From Bacteroidota bacterium (GTDB lineage: Bacteria > Bacteroidota > Bacteroidia > Bacteroidales > FEN-979), in NCBI GenBank assembly GCA_026391715.1, contig JAPLDO010000145.1, positions 1 through 32,252 on the forward strand: a DNA stretch of 32,252 nucleotides, in the 5' to 3' direction. The translations under genes and the position numbers were made by a program. The notes under the pieces were generated by a model. The model was not told where the DNA came from, did no database searches, and saw only the letters and a program-made list of their open reading frames with translations. Shown piece after piece: positions 1 to 8,841 of this stretch (position 1 is the stretch's first letter; each line of letters begins with the position of its first letter).

Positions 1-2672
1 TGCTTTCCACTGCGGTGGAGCTGCTTCTTGAACGTGTTGGCGAAGATAAAGAGCTGACTAATCTTTTAGTAGGCTTCATTGAATCCCGGCTTGAGGAGGA
101 GAAAGGCTGGAACATCGCTGAAATTCTTAGTTCGTTCGCGAAAAATCTGCTCAATGAGGAGGGACAGATCAGGATTGACAGTTTAAGAAAAGTTTCAATA
201 CAGCGATTTCATAATATTTCATCAGAGCTGACGCATCAAATCAGGAATTTTGAGCGTCAGATAAGGGAAATCGCAGATCAGGCGTCGAGCCTGATTAAAA
301 ATAGAAATATCCCTGTCGCGGCGTTCTATCAGGCAGATAAGGGTGTGGCGAAGTATTTTATTAACCTCTCAGCGGGTCGGTTTGATAAACTGGAGCCAAA
401 CATTTATGTTGTCAAAACCGTTGACGAAGACAAATGGTTTTCTGGCAAAGCTACCCTCTCCGACAAGGAAGATATTTCCGCCATCAAACCGGAGCTGATA
501 ATCAAATATGATCAGATTCAAAAGATTAGCGAGAAACAAAGCCCTGATTACAGATTGAGGAAGCTGCTGGCAAAGACAATCTATCCGCTTGCCGTTCTAC
601 ATGAAATTGAAAAAGTATTGACTGAATTCAAACAGCAGAACAATCTGATTCACATCTCCGAATTCAATACGCGAATTGCCGCCATTGTTATGAATGAGCC
701 GGTTCCATTCATTTACGAAAGGCTTGGCGAAAAGTATCATCATCTTTTGATTGATGAATTTCAGGACACCTCGGCGCTCCAATGGATGAATTTCATTCCA
801 TTAATCGAAAACGCCTTAGCCGGCGGATACTTTAATCTTGTGGTTGGCGATGGAAAACAGGCAATTTACCGATGGCGGGGCGGCGATATTGAGCAGTTTA
901 ACTCTTTGCCATTAATCGCCGGCAGCGATTTGAATCCCGTTTTGAAACAGCGTGAGCAATCCCTTAAAAACCATTTTCACAAAGTAAACCTCGACAAGAA
1001 CTTTCGATCAAGAGCCGAAATTGTTGAGTTCAACAACAGGTTTTTCAGAATCATAGCAAATCAGGCTTTAACCGGAGGAAAAGAGAAGATTTTCAACGAA
1101 GTTGAACAACAATATGATAAGCAGAATACCGGTGGATATATCAGTTTGGAATTTTTGTCGAAGGATGATGATGGGCTTACTTATGAAGCGACAACGTTAA
1201 ACAGGATTCTGGAGATAATTCACGATGCAACCGGTTCAAAATTCAGTTTAAAAGATATCGCCATCCTTTGCCGGAGCAACTATAACGCTACCCGCATTGC
1301 AGGGTTTCTGCTTGCAAACGGCGTTGATGTGGTTTCCGCAGAATCACTGCTGATTCGGAATTCATTAAAAATAAGATTTATCATTTCATTCCTTCGCCTG
1401 CTCTATGAACCTCCAAATGAAATTGTGAGGGAAGAGGTAAGGCTGTATTTACAGAGCCGGCAACATAATGAGTTGGATCAGCCGGGAAAGGTTTTTGAAA
1501 ACTTGACGGTTTTACCAATTTATGATTTATGTGAAACCATTATCCGCAGGTTCGATCTTAGTCAATCAGCCGATCCATATCTCCAGTTTTTTCTTGATGT
1601 GGTTTTGAAGTTCTCGGCAAAAACCTCTTATAACGCTATTGATTTTTTAGAATTCTGGGAGAAAAACAGCGCCAGGTTTTCGATTACCGTGCCTGAAGAA
1701 CTCGATGCAGTGAAGGTGATGACTATACACAAAGCTAAAGGGCTGCAATTTCCAATAGTTATCCTTCCTTTTGCTCAGGAATACCGGAAAAATACGAAAA
1801 CTTATCTGTGGGTTGAGCTTGATGAATCGGTTGCGCCTGGACTTGAAACCGCAATTCTGCGAAGCGATAAAGATATGGAAGCCACTGTTTACAAGGATTT
1901 GTATCAGGATGAACAGGAAAAGTCAATGCTTGATTTGCTCAACATACTTTATGTGGCAATGACCAGACCGGAGGAGCGACTTTTTATTCTGACGTCGCTG
2001 CCACCCGCTCAGTCTGAAGCGGTGGATTCACTTCCAAAATTTTTTGGATATTTTTTAAAAGCAGAAGGTCTTTTTGCTGAAGAACAGCGCCAGTATGAAT
2101 TTGGAACGCTAACTGACCATTCAGAGGCGAATCAAAAGGAAAAACCTGAGGCGCTTGTTTTGAATGAATTTATTTCCAGCGACTGGCAGAAAAAGATAAA
2201 TATTCGCACAAGCGCGCCACACAGTTGGGATGCCGATAATCCTTTGCGGAACGCTGATTTTGGAAACCGTATTCACAAAATACTGTCATGGATAAAAACC
2301 GCTGATGATATTTCCACCGCTATTGAACGGGCAGAAATTACTGGTTTAATTGAATCCACCGATGTTGAGCGCATTTCAAAAACTCTGCTTTCAGTGATCC
2401 ACCATCCCGATCTGGCAGATTGTTTCCTAAAACAGGCAAAGATAAAAACCGAACCTGAGATTTTACTTCCACATGGAATCTTTTACCGTCCCGACCGTGT
2501 AGTGATTATTCAAAACGCCGTAATTATTATTGATTACAAAACCGGCTCCCAACGCCCTGAACATGCTCTTCAACTGAACCAATATGCAGGATATATAGCT
2601 GAAATGGGGTATAACAACATAAAATGTCTGCTTGTATATCTTGAACCGGAAGTTAAAGTGATTGCACTGTGA
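1..2672 (+). CDS. AddA/RecB-like UvrD-family helicase-nuclease, 5' partial
   Basis: ATP-dependent DNA helicase with a C-terminal RecB-type nuclease, the kind of enzyme that resects double-strand breaks for recombination. The frame is already open at base 3, and the Walker A region lies before the window, so the GTG at 15 is not a real start. Numbering from that GTG: motif II DEFQDT at ~247, then VGDGKQAIYRWRGG (motif III), NFRS (motif IV), TIHKAKGLQFP at ~570 (motif V) and YVAMTR at ~646 (motif VI). Near the C-terminus RPDRV, IDYKTG (~840) and QLNQY form the D...DxK...QxxxY signature of the PD-(D/E)XK nuclease of AddA/RecB. No Fe-S cysteine cluster is evident in the visible part. An AddB-like partner would be expected outside the window. 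The visible 885 residues fit the C-terminal part of a ~1000-1150 aa family member. Family is certain; AddA versus another RecB-like subfamily is not settled. Confidence 0.9.
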   Translation, partial: LSTAVELLLERVGEDKELTNLLVGFIESRLEEEKGWNIAEILSSFAKNLLNEEGQIRIDSLRKVSIQRFHNISSELTHQIRNFERQIREIADQASSLIKNRNIPVAAFYQADKGVAKYFINLSAGRFDKLEPNIYVVKTVDEDKWFSGKATLSDKEDISAIKPELIIKYDQIQKISEKQSPDYRLRKLLAKTIYPLAVLHEIEKVLTEFKQQNNLIHISEFNTRIAAIVMNEPVPFIYERLGEKYHHLLIDEFQDTSALQWMNFIPLIENALAGGYFNLVVGDGKQAIYRWRGGDIEQFNSLPLIAGSDLNPVLKQREQSLKNHFHKVNLDKNFRSRAEIVEFNNRFFRIIANQALTGGKEKIFNEVEQQYDKQNTGGYISLEFLSKDDDGLTYEATTLNRILEIIHDATGSKFSLKDIAILCRSNYNATRIAGFLLANGVDVVSAESLLIRNSLKIRFIISFLRLLYEPPNEIVREEVRLYLQSRQHNELDQPGKVFENLTVLPIYDLCETIIRRFDLSQSADPYLQFFLDVVLKFSAKTSYNAIDFLEFWEKNSARFSITVPEELDAVKVMTIHKAKGLQFPIVILPFAQEYRKNTKTYLWVELDESVAPGLETAILRSDKDMEATVYKDLYQDEQEKSMLDLLNILYVAMTRPEERLFILTSLPPAQSEAVDSLPKFFGYFLKAEGLFAEEQRQYEFGTLTDHSEANQKEKPEALVLNEFISSDWQKKINIRTSAPHSWDADNPLRNADFGNRIHKILSWIKTADDISTAIERAEITGLIESTDVERISKTLLSVIHHPDLADCFLKQAKIKTEPEILLPHGIFYRPDRVVIIQNAVIIIDYKTGSQRPEHALQLNQYAGYIAEMGYNNIKCLLVYLEPEVKVIAL

Positions 2673-2761
2673 AATTCCAAATGCAAAATTCCAAATTTGA
2701 GTCCACTCCGAAAAGTCAAAAATATAAATAAACAGCTATTTGTCATATCATCCTTCATTGT

Positions 2762-2899
2762 ACCCCACCCCCAACCCCTCCCCAAAAAGGGAGGGGAGTC
2801 GTGTTCTAATCGGCATAATACCATGATTAACAGAGCTATTGCATATTAGCACGAGCCTCCCCCTTCCCTTTTTGGGGAAGGGGGCAGGGGGGAAGGGGT
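2762..2899. repeat. Inverted pair of C-rich hairpin elements in the spacer before the HAD gene
   Basis: The 357-base spacer 2673-3029 contains no convincing gene. It holds two related elements in opposite orientation. Element 1 (2762-2810) contains CCCCTCCC (2775-2782), an A-rich loop and GGGAGGGG (2789-2796), followed by TCGTGTTCTAAT. Element 2 (2845-2899) is its reverse: ATTAGCACGAG, then CCCCCTTCCC (2859-2868), a T-rich loop and GGGAAGGGGG (2875-2884). Both the stem and the outer flank match after reverse complementing, so this is one element type present twice. Similar C-rich hairpins are scattered between genes in many Bacteroidota genomes; the function is unknown. Short frames inside it look spurious. 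Confidence 0.7.
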
Positions 2900-3029
2900 C
2901 TAATGGCAGGTGTAATAGCGTGATGTTTGTTGCGATGTGGCAAAAAAATGACTTTTCGTTGTGGACTAAAAAATTCAAATTAACCTCAAAGCAATTTTTC
3001 ATCTCAACATCATCTCAAAATTAAATTTT

Positions 3030-3677
3030 ATGATTAAACTGAATAAATACTCGAATGTGATATGGGATTGGAACGGCACTCTGCTCAACGATGCATGGCT
3101 CTGCGTGGATGTAATGAACGGAATGTTAAAAGAACGTGGTCTTCCGCTGAAAACAGTGGCAGAATACCGTGAACTTTTCGATTTCCCCGTGAAAGATTAT
3201 TATCAGAAACTTGGCTATGATTTTGAAAAAGAGTCGTTCGAAATTGTTGGAATGGAGTTTATTGACAAGTACAATAGCCGCCATTTTGAAACCACTCTTC
3301 ACCCGGAAGTCCCCAAAGTACTGGAACAATTTGCCGCTCTTGGAATGTCTCAGAACATTCTTTCAGCCCGGCATCAGACAGAACTGATTGCCGAGACGAG
3401 GAAGCTGGATGTTTATCGTTATTTTGAGCGGATCTGCGGACTGGATAATCACTACGCACACAGCAAAAAGGAGGCTGGCATTCAACTCCTCAGCGATATT
3501 GGAGCGCTTAAGAAAAGAATTTTATTTATTGGCGATACCAAACATGACGCCGAAGTTGCCAACGAACTCGGCATTGACTGTGTGCTAATTACAAACGGTC
3601 ACCAAAGTGAAAAACGTTTGAAACAACTATATGTTCCGCTGTTTAACAGTTTACAGGATTTAATTGATTTATTATGA
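3030..3677 (+). CDS. HAD-superfamily hydrolase (phosphoglycolate phosphatase-like)
   Basis: Predicted cytosolic phosphatase of the HAD superfamily, 215 aa, with an alpha-helical cap between motifs I and II. Motif I is DWNGT (D13-T17): the nucleophile D13 is present, but the usual acid/base Asp at +2 is Asn15, a variant I associate with a Bacteroidota HAD_2-type subgroup. Motif II is the Ser in NILSARHQ, motif III the Lys in HSKKEAG (~145), and motif IV GDTKHD (~168-173) supplies the Mg2+-binding acids. The substrate cannot be read from sequence. The start follows an AT-rich stretch with no strong ribosome site. Its TGA overlaps the ATG of the next gene (ATGA at 3674-3677), suggesting translational coupling. 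Confidence 0.85.
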   Translation: MIKLNKYSNVIWDWNGTLLNDAWLCVDVMNGMLKERGLPLKTVAEYRELFDFPVKDYYQKLGYDFEKESFEIVGMEFIDKYNSRHFETTLHPEVPKVLEQFAALGMSQNILSARHQTELIAETRKLDVYRYFERICGLDNHYAHSKKEAGIQLLSDIGALKKRILFIGDTKHDAEVANELGIDCVLITNGHQSEKRLKQLYVPLFNSLQDLIDLL

Positions 3678-6600
3678 TACTACAAATTGTCTGCAATGAA
3701 TTTTGCGAAAATCTGCGGAAAAATCTGCGAAAATCTCCGGGATTTTTTTCCGGATTGATAATATTAACTGTTTTTTTTAATTCGCAAGAATGTCGTCCAC
3801 AAGCTGTGAAAGGTCAGAGCATTCGGATGCATACAATTCCACTGACTAAGAAAACCATTGAGACGAGCAAAGCGAACAAGCCTCTTATCGGGTTTGTAAG
3901 TCTTTTTCCATACAATGAATCCGATGCCGTAACGAAAACAGCTTTTGACCAGCTCAGCCGGTCAACCGAATTTTCAGCCCAATTTGTGACCATCAGGGAA
4001 CTTGAGAAGAAGCCGAAACAAAACAACCGGTTTGCGGTTTTATGGATACATCGAACTGATACAACTCCACTGAAATCAAATGAAACCGATGAAAAATTCC
4101 TGAAAAGCATCAAAGGCTATGTTGAACAGGGTGGAAAATTGCTGCTCTCAATGCAGGCTGCACATTATCTTAATGCTCTTGGATATGAAACGGAAATTCT
4201 ACATGACAGCGCCAAAACCTGCGCCGATGATGGATATGGACGCAGACTTGGCTTTCACGCTTTCAGAGAACATCCTTTATTCACAGGACTTAACGGCGGC
4301 GCGTACATACAAAAGCCGCTGGATGACGTCAAAACAAGGATTACCGGGTACTTTGGAACAAAATGTCCGGCGAATGGCAAGGTAGTTGCGGTTGACTGGG
4401 ATTATATTTTTTTGAGAGAAGATTCAAAACTCATCCTGGAACATACGCCAGGAAGTGGGAAAATACTGACTGTTGGCGCATATATGGATTTCGCCATGCC
4501 CAACAGGAATGCCGCCCACCTCGACATGTTCACAACAAACTGCTTTAAATACCTGACAGGGCAGTTTGACGGAAAGCCTGAACATTACTGGGACTATTCT
4601 CCACGAACAGTTAAAGAATGTGCGCCGCGACCTGAAAGCGACCGGTTGTTAATAGCCGTTCCGCCATCAGTGGATTGGAATATAAAGGAAACCAACCTTA
4701 CCCTGAAACGCCGGTTTGCAACGGAAAATTTCTGGGATGCAGCCGGCGAAAGGATGCTTACAATGGGAAACGAAAAAGGCGGCATTGAAGAGGTTTGGGC
4801 GCATCCGTTTATGGCGTTCAGAGATTACGAGGTGGGAATCAGGTTTAATTACCGCGACACTATTTACTGGCTTGGCGATGAAAAGCCGGAAATATCTGTA
4901 AACCCTTCCAGTTTTTCAAGGCTTTACAAGTTTCAGCGCGCCTATCTGAAGGAGGTGGTAGTAAATCATCCTTTTGATCCCTCCGGAGTGATCCATTATG
5001 AGTACCGTGGCGTTTATCCGGCGGAATTGGTAATACGGTTTAAGTCGAATCTCCGGTGGATGTGGCCATACTCCGATCGCGTAACAGGTTCCATCTGTCA
5101 TTCATGGAATACAGACATCGAGGCATTGGCAATCAGTGATTATTCCGGCGATCTGAATGTAATTATTGGCGGAACGAAAAAACCTGATTTTCATCTTGCC
5201 GGACAATTTGACGGATTCAACTGCATCGGAAAAGCCAGTGATTTCAAGGGTGTCGTCACAGATAAAATCCAAATATCAGGATTGATGGTTTACTCGCTTC
5301 AGATGAATGATAATTTTGATATTGTCTATTCAGCATCTTCTGAGGGATTTGACAGCGCCTTGATAAGTTTTGACAAAGCAATTCACAATCCGCAGGAAAT
5401 TTATACAGCAGATCTGAAACACTCTTCAGAACTTCTATCTGAAAGTCTTCTGATAACAACTCCCGACACTATTTTCAACACCGGTTACCGTTGGGCGTTG
5501 CTTGCTGCCGATCGGTTTTTCGTTAATACGCCGGGTATGGGAAAAGCGCTTGTTGCCGGTTATTCCACAACGAGCCGCGGATGGGATGGCGGTCATGCGA
5601 TAAATGGCAGACCCGGTTATGGCTGGTACTTTGGCAGGGACGCTGAGTGGAGCAGCTTCGCGGCGATCGATTACGGTGATTTCGGGAAAGTGCGGCAACA
5701 ACTTGAATTCTTCAATAAATACCAGGATTTAAACGGCAAGATTTTCCATGAAGCCAGTACTTCGGGATTGATCCATTACGACGCCGCCGACGCCACCCCG
5801 CTTTATATTGTTCTTGCTGGCAGGTATTTCAGGCATACGAACGATACAGCATTCATGCGGAAAACCTGGCCGAATGTGAAACGCGCGATAAATTTCTGTT
5901 TTTCTACCGACACAGATCAGGATCATCTCATAGAAAATACCAACGTGGGGCATGGTTGGGTTGAAGGCGGCAACCTGTTTGGATCGCATGCAACAATTTA
6001 TATGGCTGGTTCGTGGGGCGCTGCGTTGAGAGAGGCTGCGAATATGGCGCGATTTATGAAGGATATCGAAGAAGAGAGCTACCGGATGGAATCTGACGAA
6101 CAGATGAAGATTATAGATACAAAATTCTGGGATGCAAGTCAACGGTTTTTTTCGTATGGCATGGACAAAGACAAGACATTCCGCAAAGTTCAGACGATCC
6201 TGCCGGCAGTTCCTATCTATTTCCGAATGACCGACCGTGAGAAAGGATCGGTTTGCGCGAGAGAATACGCAGGAAACGCCTTCACGACAAACTGGGGCGC
6301 GCGGATTCTGCGCGAAGACAATCCCTGGTTTAAACCTGCCGGATATCATTACGGAAGCGTATGGCCTCTATTCACCGGCTGGGCTTCGCTCGCTGAATAT
6401 ACAACCGGTAATGCCATCCAGGGTTTTTCTCACATTATGAATAATCTCAATGTTTACCGCAACTGGGGTCTTGGATTTGTTGAAGAGGTTCTCAACGGAG
6501 CTGAATATGAGCCTTCGGGCGTTTGCCCCCACCAGTGCTGGTCGGAAACAATGGTGTTGCAGCCCGCCATTGAAGGTATGCTCGGGCTGGAGGTGCGGGC

Positions 6601-7210
6601 GCAGGAAAATAAGATCATACTTTCGCCAAATCTACCGGCAAACTGGGATTCATTGAAGGTTCAGCATATCGGCATAGCCAACCGTTTTGTTGATTTCCAT
6701 TTTGTACGCAAGGCGAAAATCTGTGAATATACCTTTACTCTTAACGAGGGAAAACCGGTAACTGTTGAGTTTATGCCCTATTTCCCGGCGATGACAAAAT
6801 TCGCGAAAGTAACCCTCAACGGAAAGGATATCCCATTTACCACTTTCAAAACCATGCAGGCAATGTGTTTGATTGTCGCTATCGAACTGGCTTCAAACTC
6901 TAAACTAACCATAGAAACAGAAGGCGGAATAAACGTTATACCAATTATATCCAATCCGAAACCCGGCGATCCTGCCGGTGGGATGAGGATAATCTCCACT
7001 AAATCTACCGGAGAACTGTACATTACCGAAGTTGAAGGATTGAGCGGAAGTTCCGATACGCTGGAGTTCTGGTCGGGCAATGATGTGACGCGAAAAGTAA
7101 ACGGGGCAACACTCCTGGATCAGCAGGGGCGGGTAAGCAAATACAGAGTTGATTTTAAACCATCCGAATCGAAATATTCGGTTCAAACAGTTACGCTGAC
7201 AGCGAGATAA
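3674..7210 (+). CDS. Exported six-hairpin glycosidase, glycogen-debranching-like
   Basis: Large (1178 aa) protein predicted to be exported: a basic N-terminus (NLRKNLRKSP) is followed by a hydrophobic stretch, about residues 25-36. Residues ~65-300 resemble a class-I glutamine-amidotransferase-like fold without obvious catalytic residues. A beta-rich middle follows, then an (alpha/alpha)6 toroid at ~600-990 with GYGWYFGRDAEWSS (~650), GHGWVEGGNLFG (~760) and NGAEYEPSG/HQCWSE near its end, as in amylo-alpha-1,6-glucosidase / GH63-GH133-like enzymes. A C-terminal beta domain contains LPANWDSLKV, typical of these glycosidases. Likely role: hydrolysis of an alpha-linked glycan in the periplasm or at the surface. 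The GH family and the catalytic acids cannot be assigned with certainty. It overlaps the HAD gene by 4 bp and converges on the peptidase gene. Confidence 0.75.
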   Translation: MILQIVCNEFCENLRKNLRKSPGFFSGLIILTVFFNSQECRPQAVKGQSIRMHTIPLTKKTIETSKANKPLIGFVSLFPYNESDAVTKTAFDQLSRSTEFSAQFVTIRELEKKPKQNNRFAVLWIHRTDTTPLKSNETDEKFLKSIKGYVEQGGKLLLSMQAAHYLNALGYETEILHDSAKTCADDGYGRRLGFHAFREHPLFTGLNGGAYIQKPLDDVKTRITGYFGTKCPANGKVVAVDWDYIFLREDSKLILEHTPGSGKILTVGAYMDFAMPNRNAAHLDMFTTNCFKYLTGQFDGKPEHYWDYSPRTVKECAPRPESDRLLIAVPPSVDWNIKETNLTLKRRFATENFWDAAGERMLTMGNEKGGIEEVWAHPFMAFRDYEVGIRFNYRDTIYWLGDEKPEISVNPSSFSRLYKFQRAYLKEVVVNHPFDPSGVIHYEYRGVYPAELVIRFKSNLRWMWPYSDRVTGSICHSWNTDIEALAISDYSGDLNVIIGGTKKPDFHLAGQFDGFNCIGKASDFKGVVTDKIQISGLMVYSLQMNDNFDIVYSASSEGFDSALISFDKAIHNPQEIYTADLKHSSELLSESLLITTPDTIFNTGYRWALLAADRFFVNTPGMGKALVAGYSTTSRGWDGGHAINGRPGYGWYFGRDAEWSSFAAIDYGDFGKVRQQLEFFNKYQDLNGKIFHEASTSGLIHYDAADATPLYIVLAGRYFRHTNDTAFMRKTWPNVKRAINFCFSTDTDQDHLIENTNVGHGWVEGGNLFGSHATIYMAGSWGAALREAANMARFMKDIEEESYRMESDEQMKIIDTKFWDASQRFFSYGMDKDKTFRKVQTILPAVPIYFRMTDREKGSVCAREYAGNAFTTNWGARILREDNPWFKPAGYHYGSVWPLFTGWASLAEYTTGNAIQGFSHIMNNLNVYRNWGLGFVEEVLNGAEYEPSGVCPHQCWSETMVLQPAIEGMLGLEVRAQENKIILSPNLPANWDSLKVQHIGIANRFVDFHFVRKAKICEYTFTLNEGKPVTVEFMPYFPAMTKFAKVTLNGKDIPFTTFKTMQAMCLIVAIELASNSKLTIETEGGINVIPIISNPKPGDPAGGMRIISTKSTGELYITEVEGLSGSSDTLEFWSGNDVTRKVNGATLLDQQGRVSKYRVDFKPSESKYSVQTVTLTAR

Positions 7211-7229
7211 CCCTTGCGTAAAAAAGGGT
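7210..7229. terminator. Small hairpin between convergent genes
   Basis: ACCCTT (7210-7215) and AAGGGT (7224-7229) form a 6-bp stem with an 8-nt loop in the 33-bp gap between the glycosidase and the peptidase, which run towards each other. There is no good T-tract on either side, so the terminator role is inferred mainly from position. Confidence 0.25.
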
Positions 7230-7243
7230 CAGATTGTTAACGA

Positions 7244-8452
7244 TTACCGGATTCCAAGTTTTTTCCGGATTTCCTTTGGGATGGCGTTTTTATTGACCAT
7301 TATGTCCATCGTTTTCAGGCGGAGATATGCATCGGAAGCGTAGAAATAGCCTTTGTAAGGACTTCCGTCGGTTCCCCATGAATTTTTAATGAGGAAATAT
7401 TTGTTTCCATTCTGATCTTTTGCAATACCTGTCAGATGCAGACCATGATCGTCGGTAGTTTGGTAATTGTCGAATTCCAACTGGCGCATTTCCTGAGTAA
7501 TTTTCTTTTCAGGCATAGGCTTGTCAAATTTTAAAAGCAGCTTATCTTTTTCGGAATCCGACATTTTTTCCCATTTATCGCGTTCAATACCTGCTATTTC
7601 AGGCGCATTCCTGTCGGGTACAACAGCGACTCCGGTTTTCCATGAAAATCCTTTTTCACTTACATCGGCGCCCCAAACTACGGTATAGCCTGTGGTTATT
7701 GAGTTTTCAATAACCTGCATCATTTCATCAACCGGCAGGTTATAAACCTCGCCCATTTCCCAGTTGTCGGGAATTTCGAGAATAAATTTTGAATAGAACG
7801 GTTGATGGGTGTATGAAGTTATTTCAACATAATCATCGGGATTCAAACCCATCATATCGGCAAAGGATTTTGCTGTATATTCGGTTCCTTTATAGGTAAA
7901 CTTTTCGGGTATTTTTCCAAGGTAAGCGTCGAGCAAACCGTTAAATCCCTGATGCCATACGGGCGTGAGTTTTTTATTGGAGTTTTTGAGAACGGCGTCA
8001 ACATTGGCGCTGAGAACGGCGTCCATTTCTCCATGAACAGGATTTATTTCGCCAATGGTCATTCCGGTATAAGATTCTTCAGGAACCATCCCGTATTTTT
8101 TAAGAACGCTGGTAACGTCATGGGCTGCGCCGCCACCCCCGAAATTATGTTTACCGTTCCATCGGATATACAACACTGCCTTGTCGGAATAACAGTTTCG
8201 GACGCAGAACATTTCCGAAAGGTTGAAAGTATCCTTACCAGTGCGAAGAAGTTCTGATTCGAGAAATGAAATGGCTGAATAGCTCCAGCACGTTCCCGAC
8301 CTGTTCTGATTCTTTACCGAAGTGGCAGGCAGTTGTTTGACGATGGTAAAATGGTATCCGGAATCAGATTTATGCTCTATATCCTGAGCAAATGAACTTG
8401 CAGCAGTTAATAGCATCAGACCTGTAATCATAAGGGAGAAAAATTTACGCAT
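7244..8452 (-). CDS. Exported C1-family cysteine peptidase (bleomycin hydrolase / PepC-like)
   Basis: Papain-fold aminopeptidase of the bleomycin-hydrolase type (peptidase C1B), 402 aa. The N-terminus MRKFFSLMITGLMLLTAASS followed by FAQ is a clear Sec signal peptide, so unlike the cytosolic PepC enzymes this one is exported. Catalytic residues are visible: Cys55 in NRSGTCWSYS preceded by the oxyanion Gln48/Gln49 region (VKNQN), His339 in DDHGLHLTG, and Asn357 in KNSWG. The family is usually ~440-460 aa, so this member is somewhat short. Exported homologues are common in Bacteroidota and probably trim peptides in the periplasm or outside the cell. A promoter-like element lies ~58 bp upstream of the start. 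Confidence 0.88.
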   Translation of the reverse strand: MRKFFSLMITGLMLLTAASSFAQDIEHKSDSGYHFTIVKQLPATSVKNQNRSGTCWSYSAISFLESELLRTGKDTFNLSEMFCVRNCYSDKAVLYIRWNGKHNFGGGGAAHDVTSVLKKYGMVPEESYTGMTIGEINPVHGEMDAVLSANVDAVLKNSNKKLTPVWHQGFNGLLDAYLGKIPEKFTYKGTEYTAKSFADMMGLNPDDYVEITSYTHQPFYSKFILEIPDNWEMGEVYNLPVDEMMQVIENSITTGYTVVWGADVSEKGFSWKTGVAVVPDRNAPEIAGIERDKWEKMSDSEKDKLLLKFDKPMPEKKITQEMRQLEFDNYQTTDDHGLHLTGIAKDQNGNKYFLIKNSWGTDGSPYKGYFYASDAYLRLKTMDIMVNKNAIPKEIRKKLGIR

Positions 8453-8509
8453 GATGTTGGTTGTTTAAGATTTACGATGAGATTTGAACCTGATTTTCGT
8501 GCAAAGCGC

Positions 8510-8541
8510 CAAAAGTAAACAGTTTCACCTTTGCCCGCAAG
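8510..8541 (-). promoter_or_regulatory. Bacteroidota-type promoter for the C1 peptidase gene
   Basis: On the minus strand TACTTTTG (8517-8510) matches the -7 consensus TAnnTTTG exactly. CTTG (8541-8538), 20 bp further upstream, is close to the -33 TTTG element. This predicts a leader of ~50 nt before the ATG at 8452. Confidence 0.5.
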
Positions 8542-8627
8542 GAATTTCTTTAACCATAAGTGTTTTGACGATAAACTTACAGAAATCCCTGTTTATTCGT
8601 ACCTTTACTCCCTAAACAAAAAGAGCT

Positions 8628-8834
8628 ATGAAAAATAACATGGGAATGGCAGATAAAATCGTCAGAATAATTGTTGCTATTATATTTGCAGCGTTATATT
8701 TTACAGATAGGGTTCCCGGAACATTGGGCGTTATTTTGTTGGTATTGGGCGTTGTATTTGTACTAACAAGTCTTATCGGTTTCTGTCCGCTCTACCTGCC
8801 GTTTGGCGTCAATACCGGCGCTAAAAAGAAGTGA
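8628..8834 (+). CDS. DUF2892 (YgaP-like) small inner-membrane protein
   Basis: A 68-aa protein that is mostly two hydrophobic segments (about residues 11-23 and 30-50). The pattern MGMADKIVRI at the start and GFCPLYLPFGVNT at the end is the DUF2892 / YgaP transmembrane-domain signature; the Cys in GFCPLY is conserved in that family. In other bacteria the domain occurs alone or fused to rhodanese; its function is not established. The gene ends 7 bp from truA, which runs in the opposite direction. No good promoter was identified, though TACCTTTA at 8600-8607 is one base from the -7 consensus. Confidence 0.85.
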   Translation: MKNNMGMADKIVRIIVAIIFAALYFTDRVPGTLGVILLVLGVVFVLTSLIGFCPLYLPFGVNTGAKKK

Positions 8835-8841
8835 TGAAGGT

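Noticed and set aside
5729-6349. A 206-codon open frame on the minus strand inside the glycosidase gene.
   Set aside because: It overlaps a well-supported gene in full and its translation shows no recognisable domain; a shadow frame.
8564-8607. Promoter TTTG (8564) plus TACCTTTA (8600) for the DUF2892 gene.
   Set aside because: The spacing is 32 bp instead of ~20 and the -7 element is imperfect.
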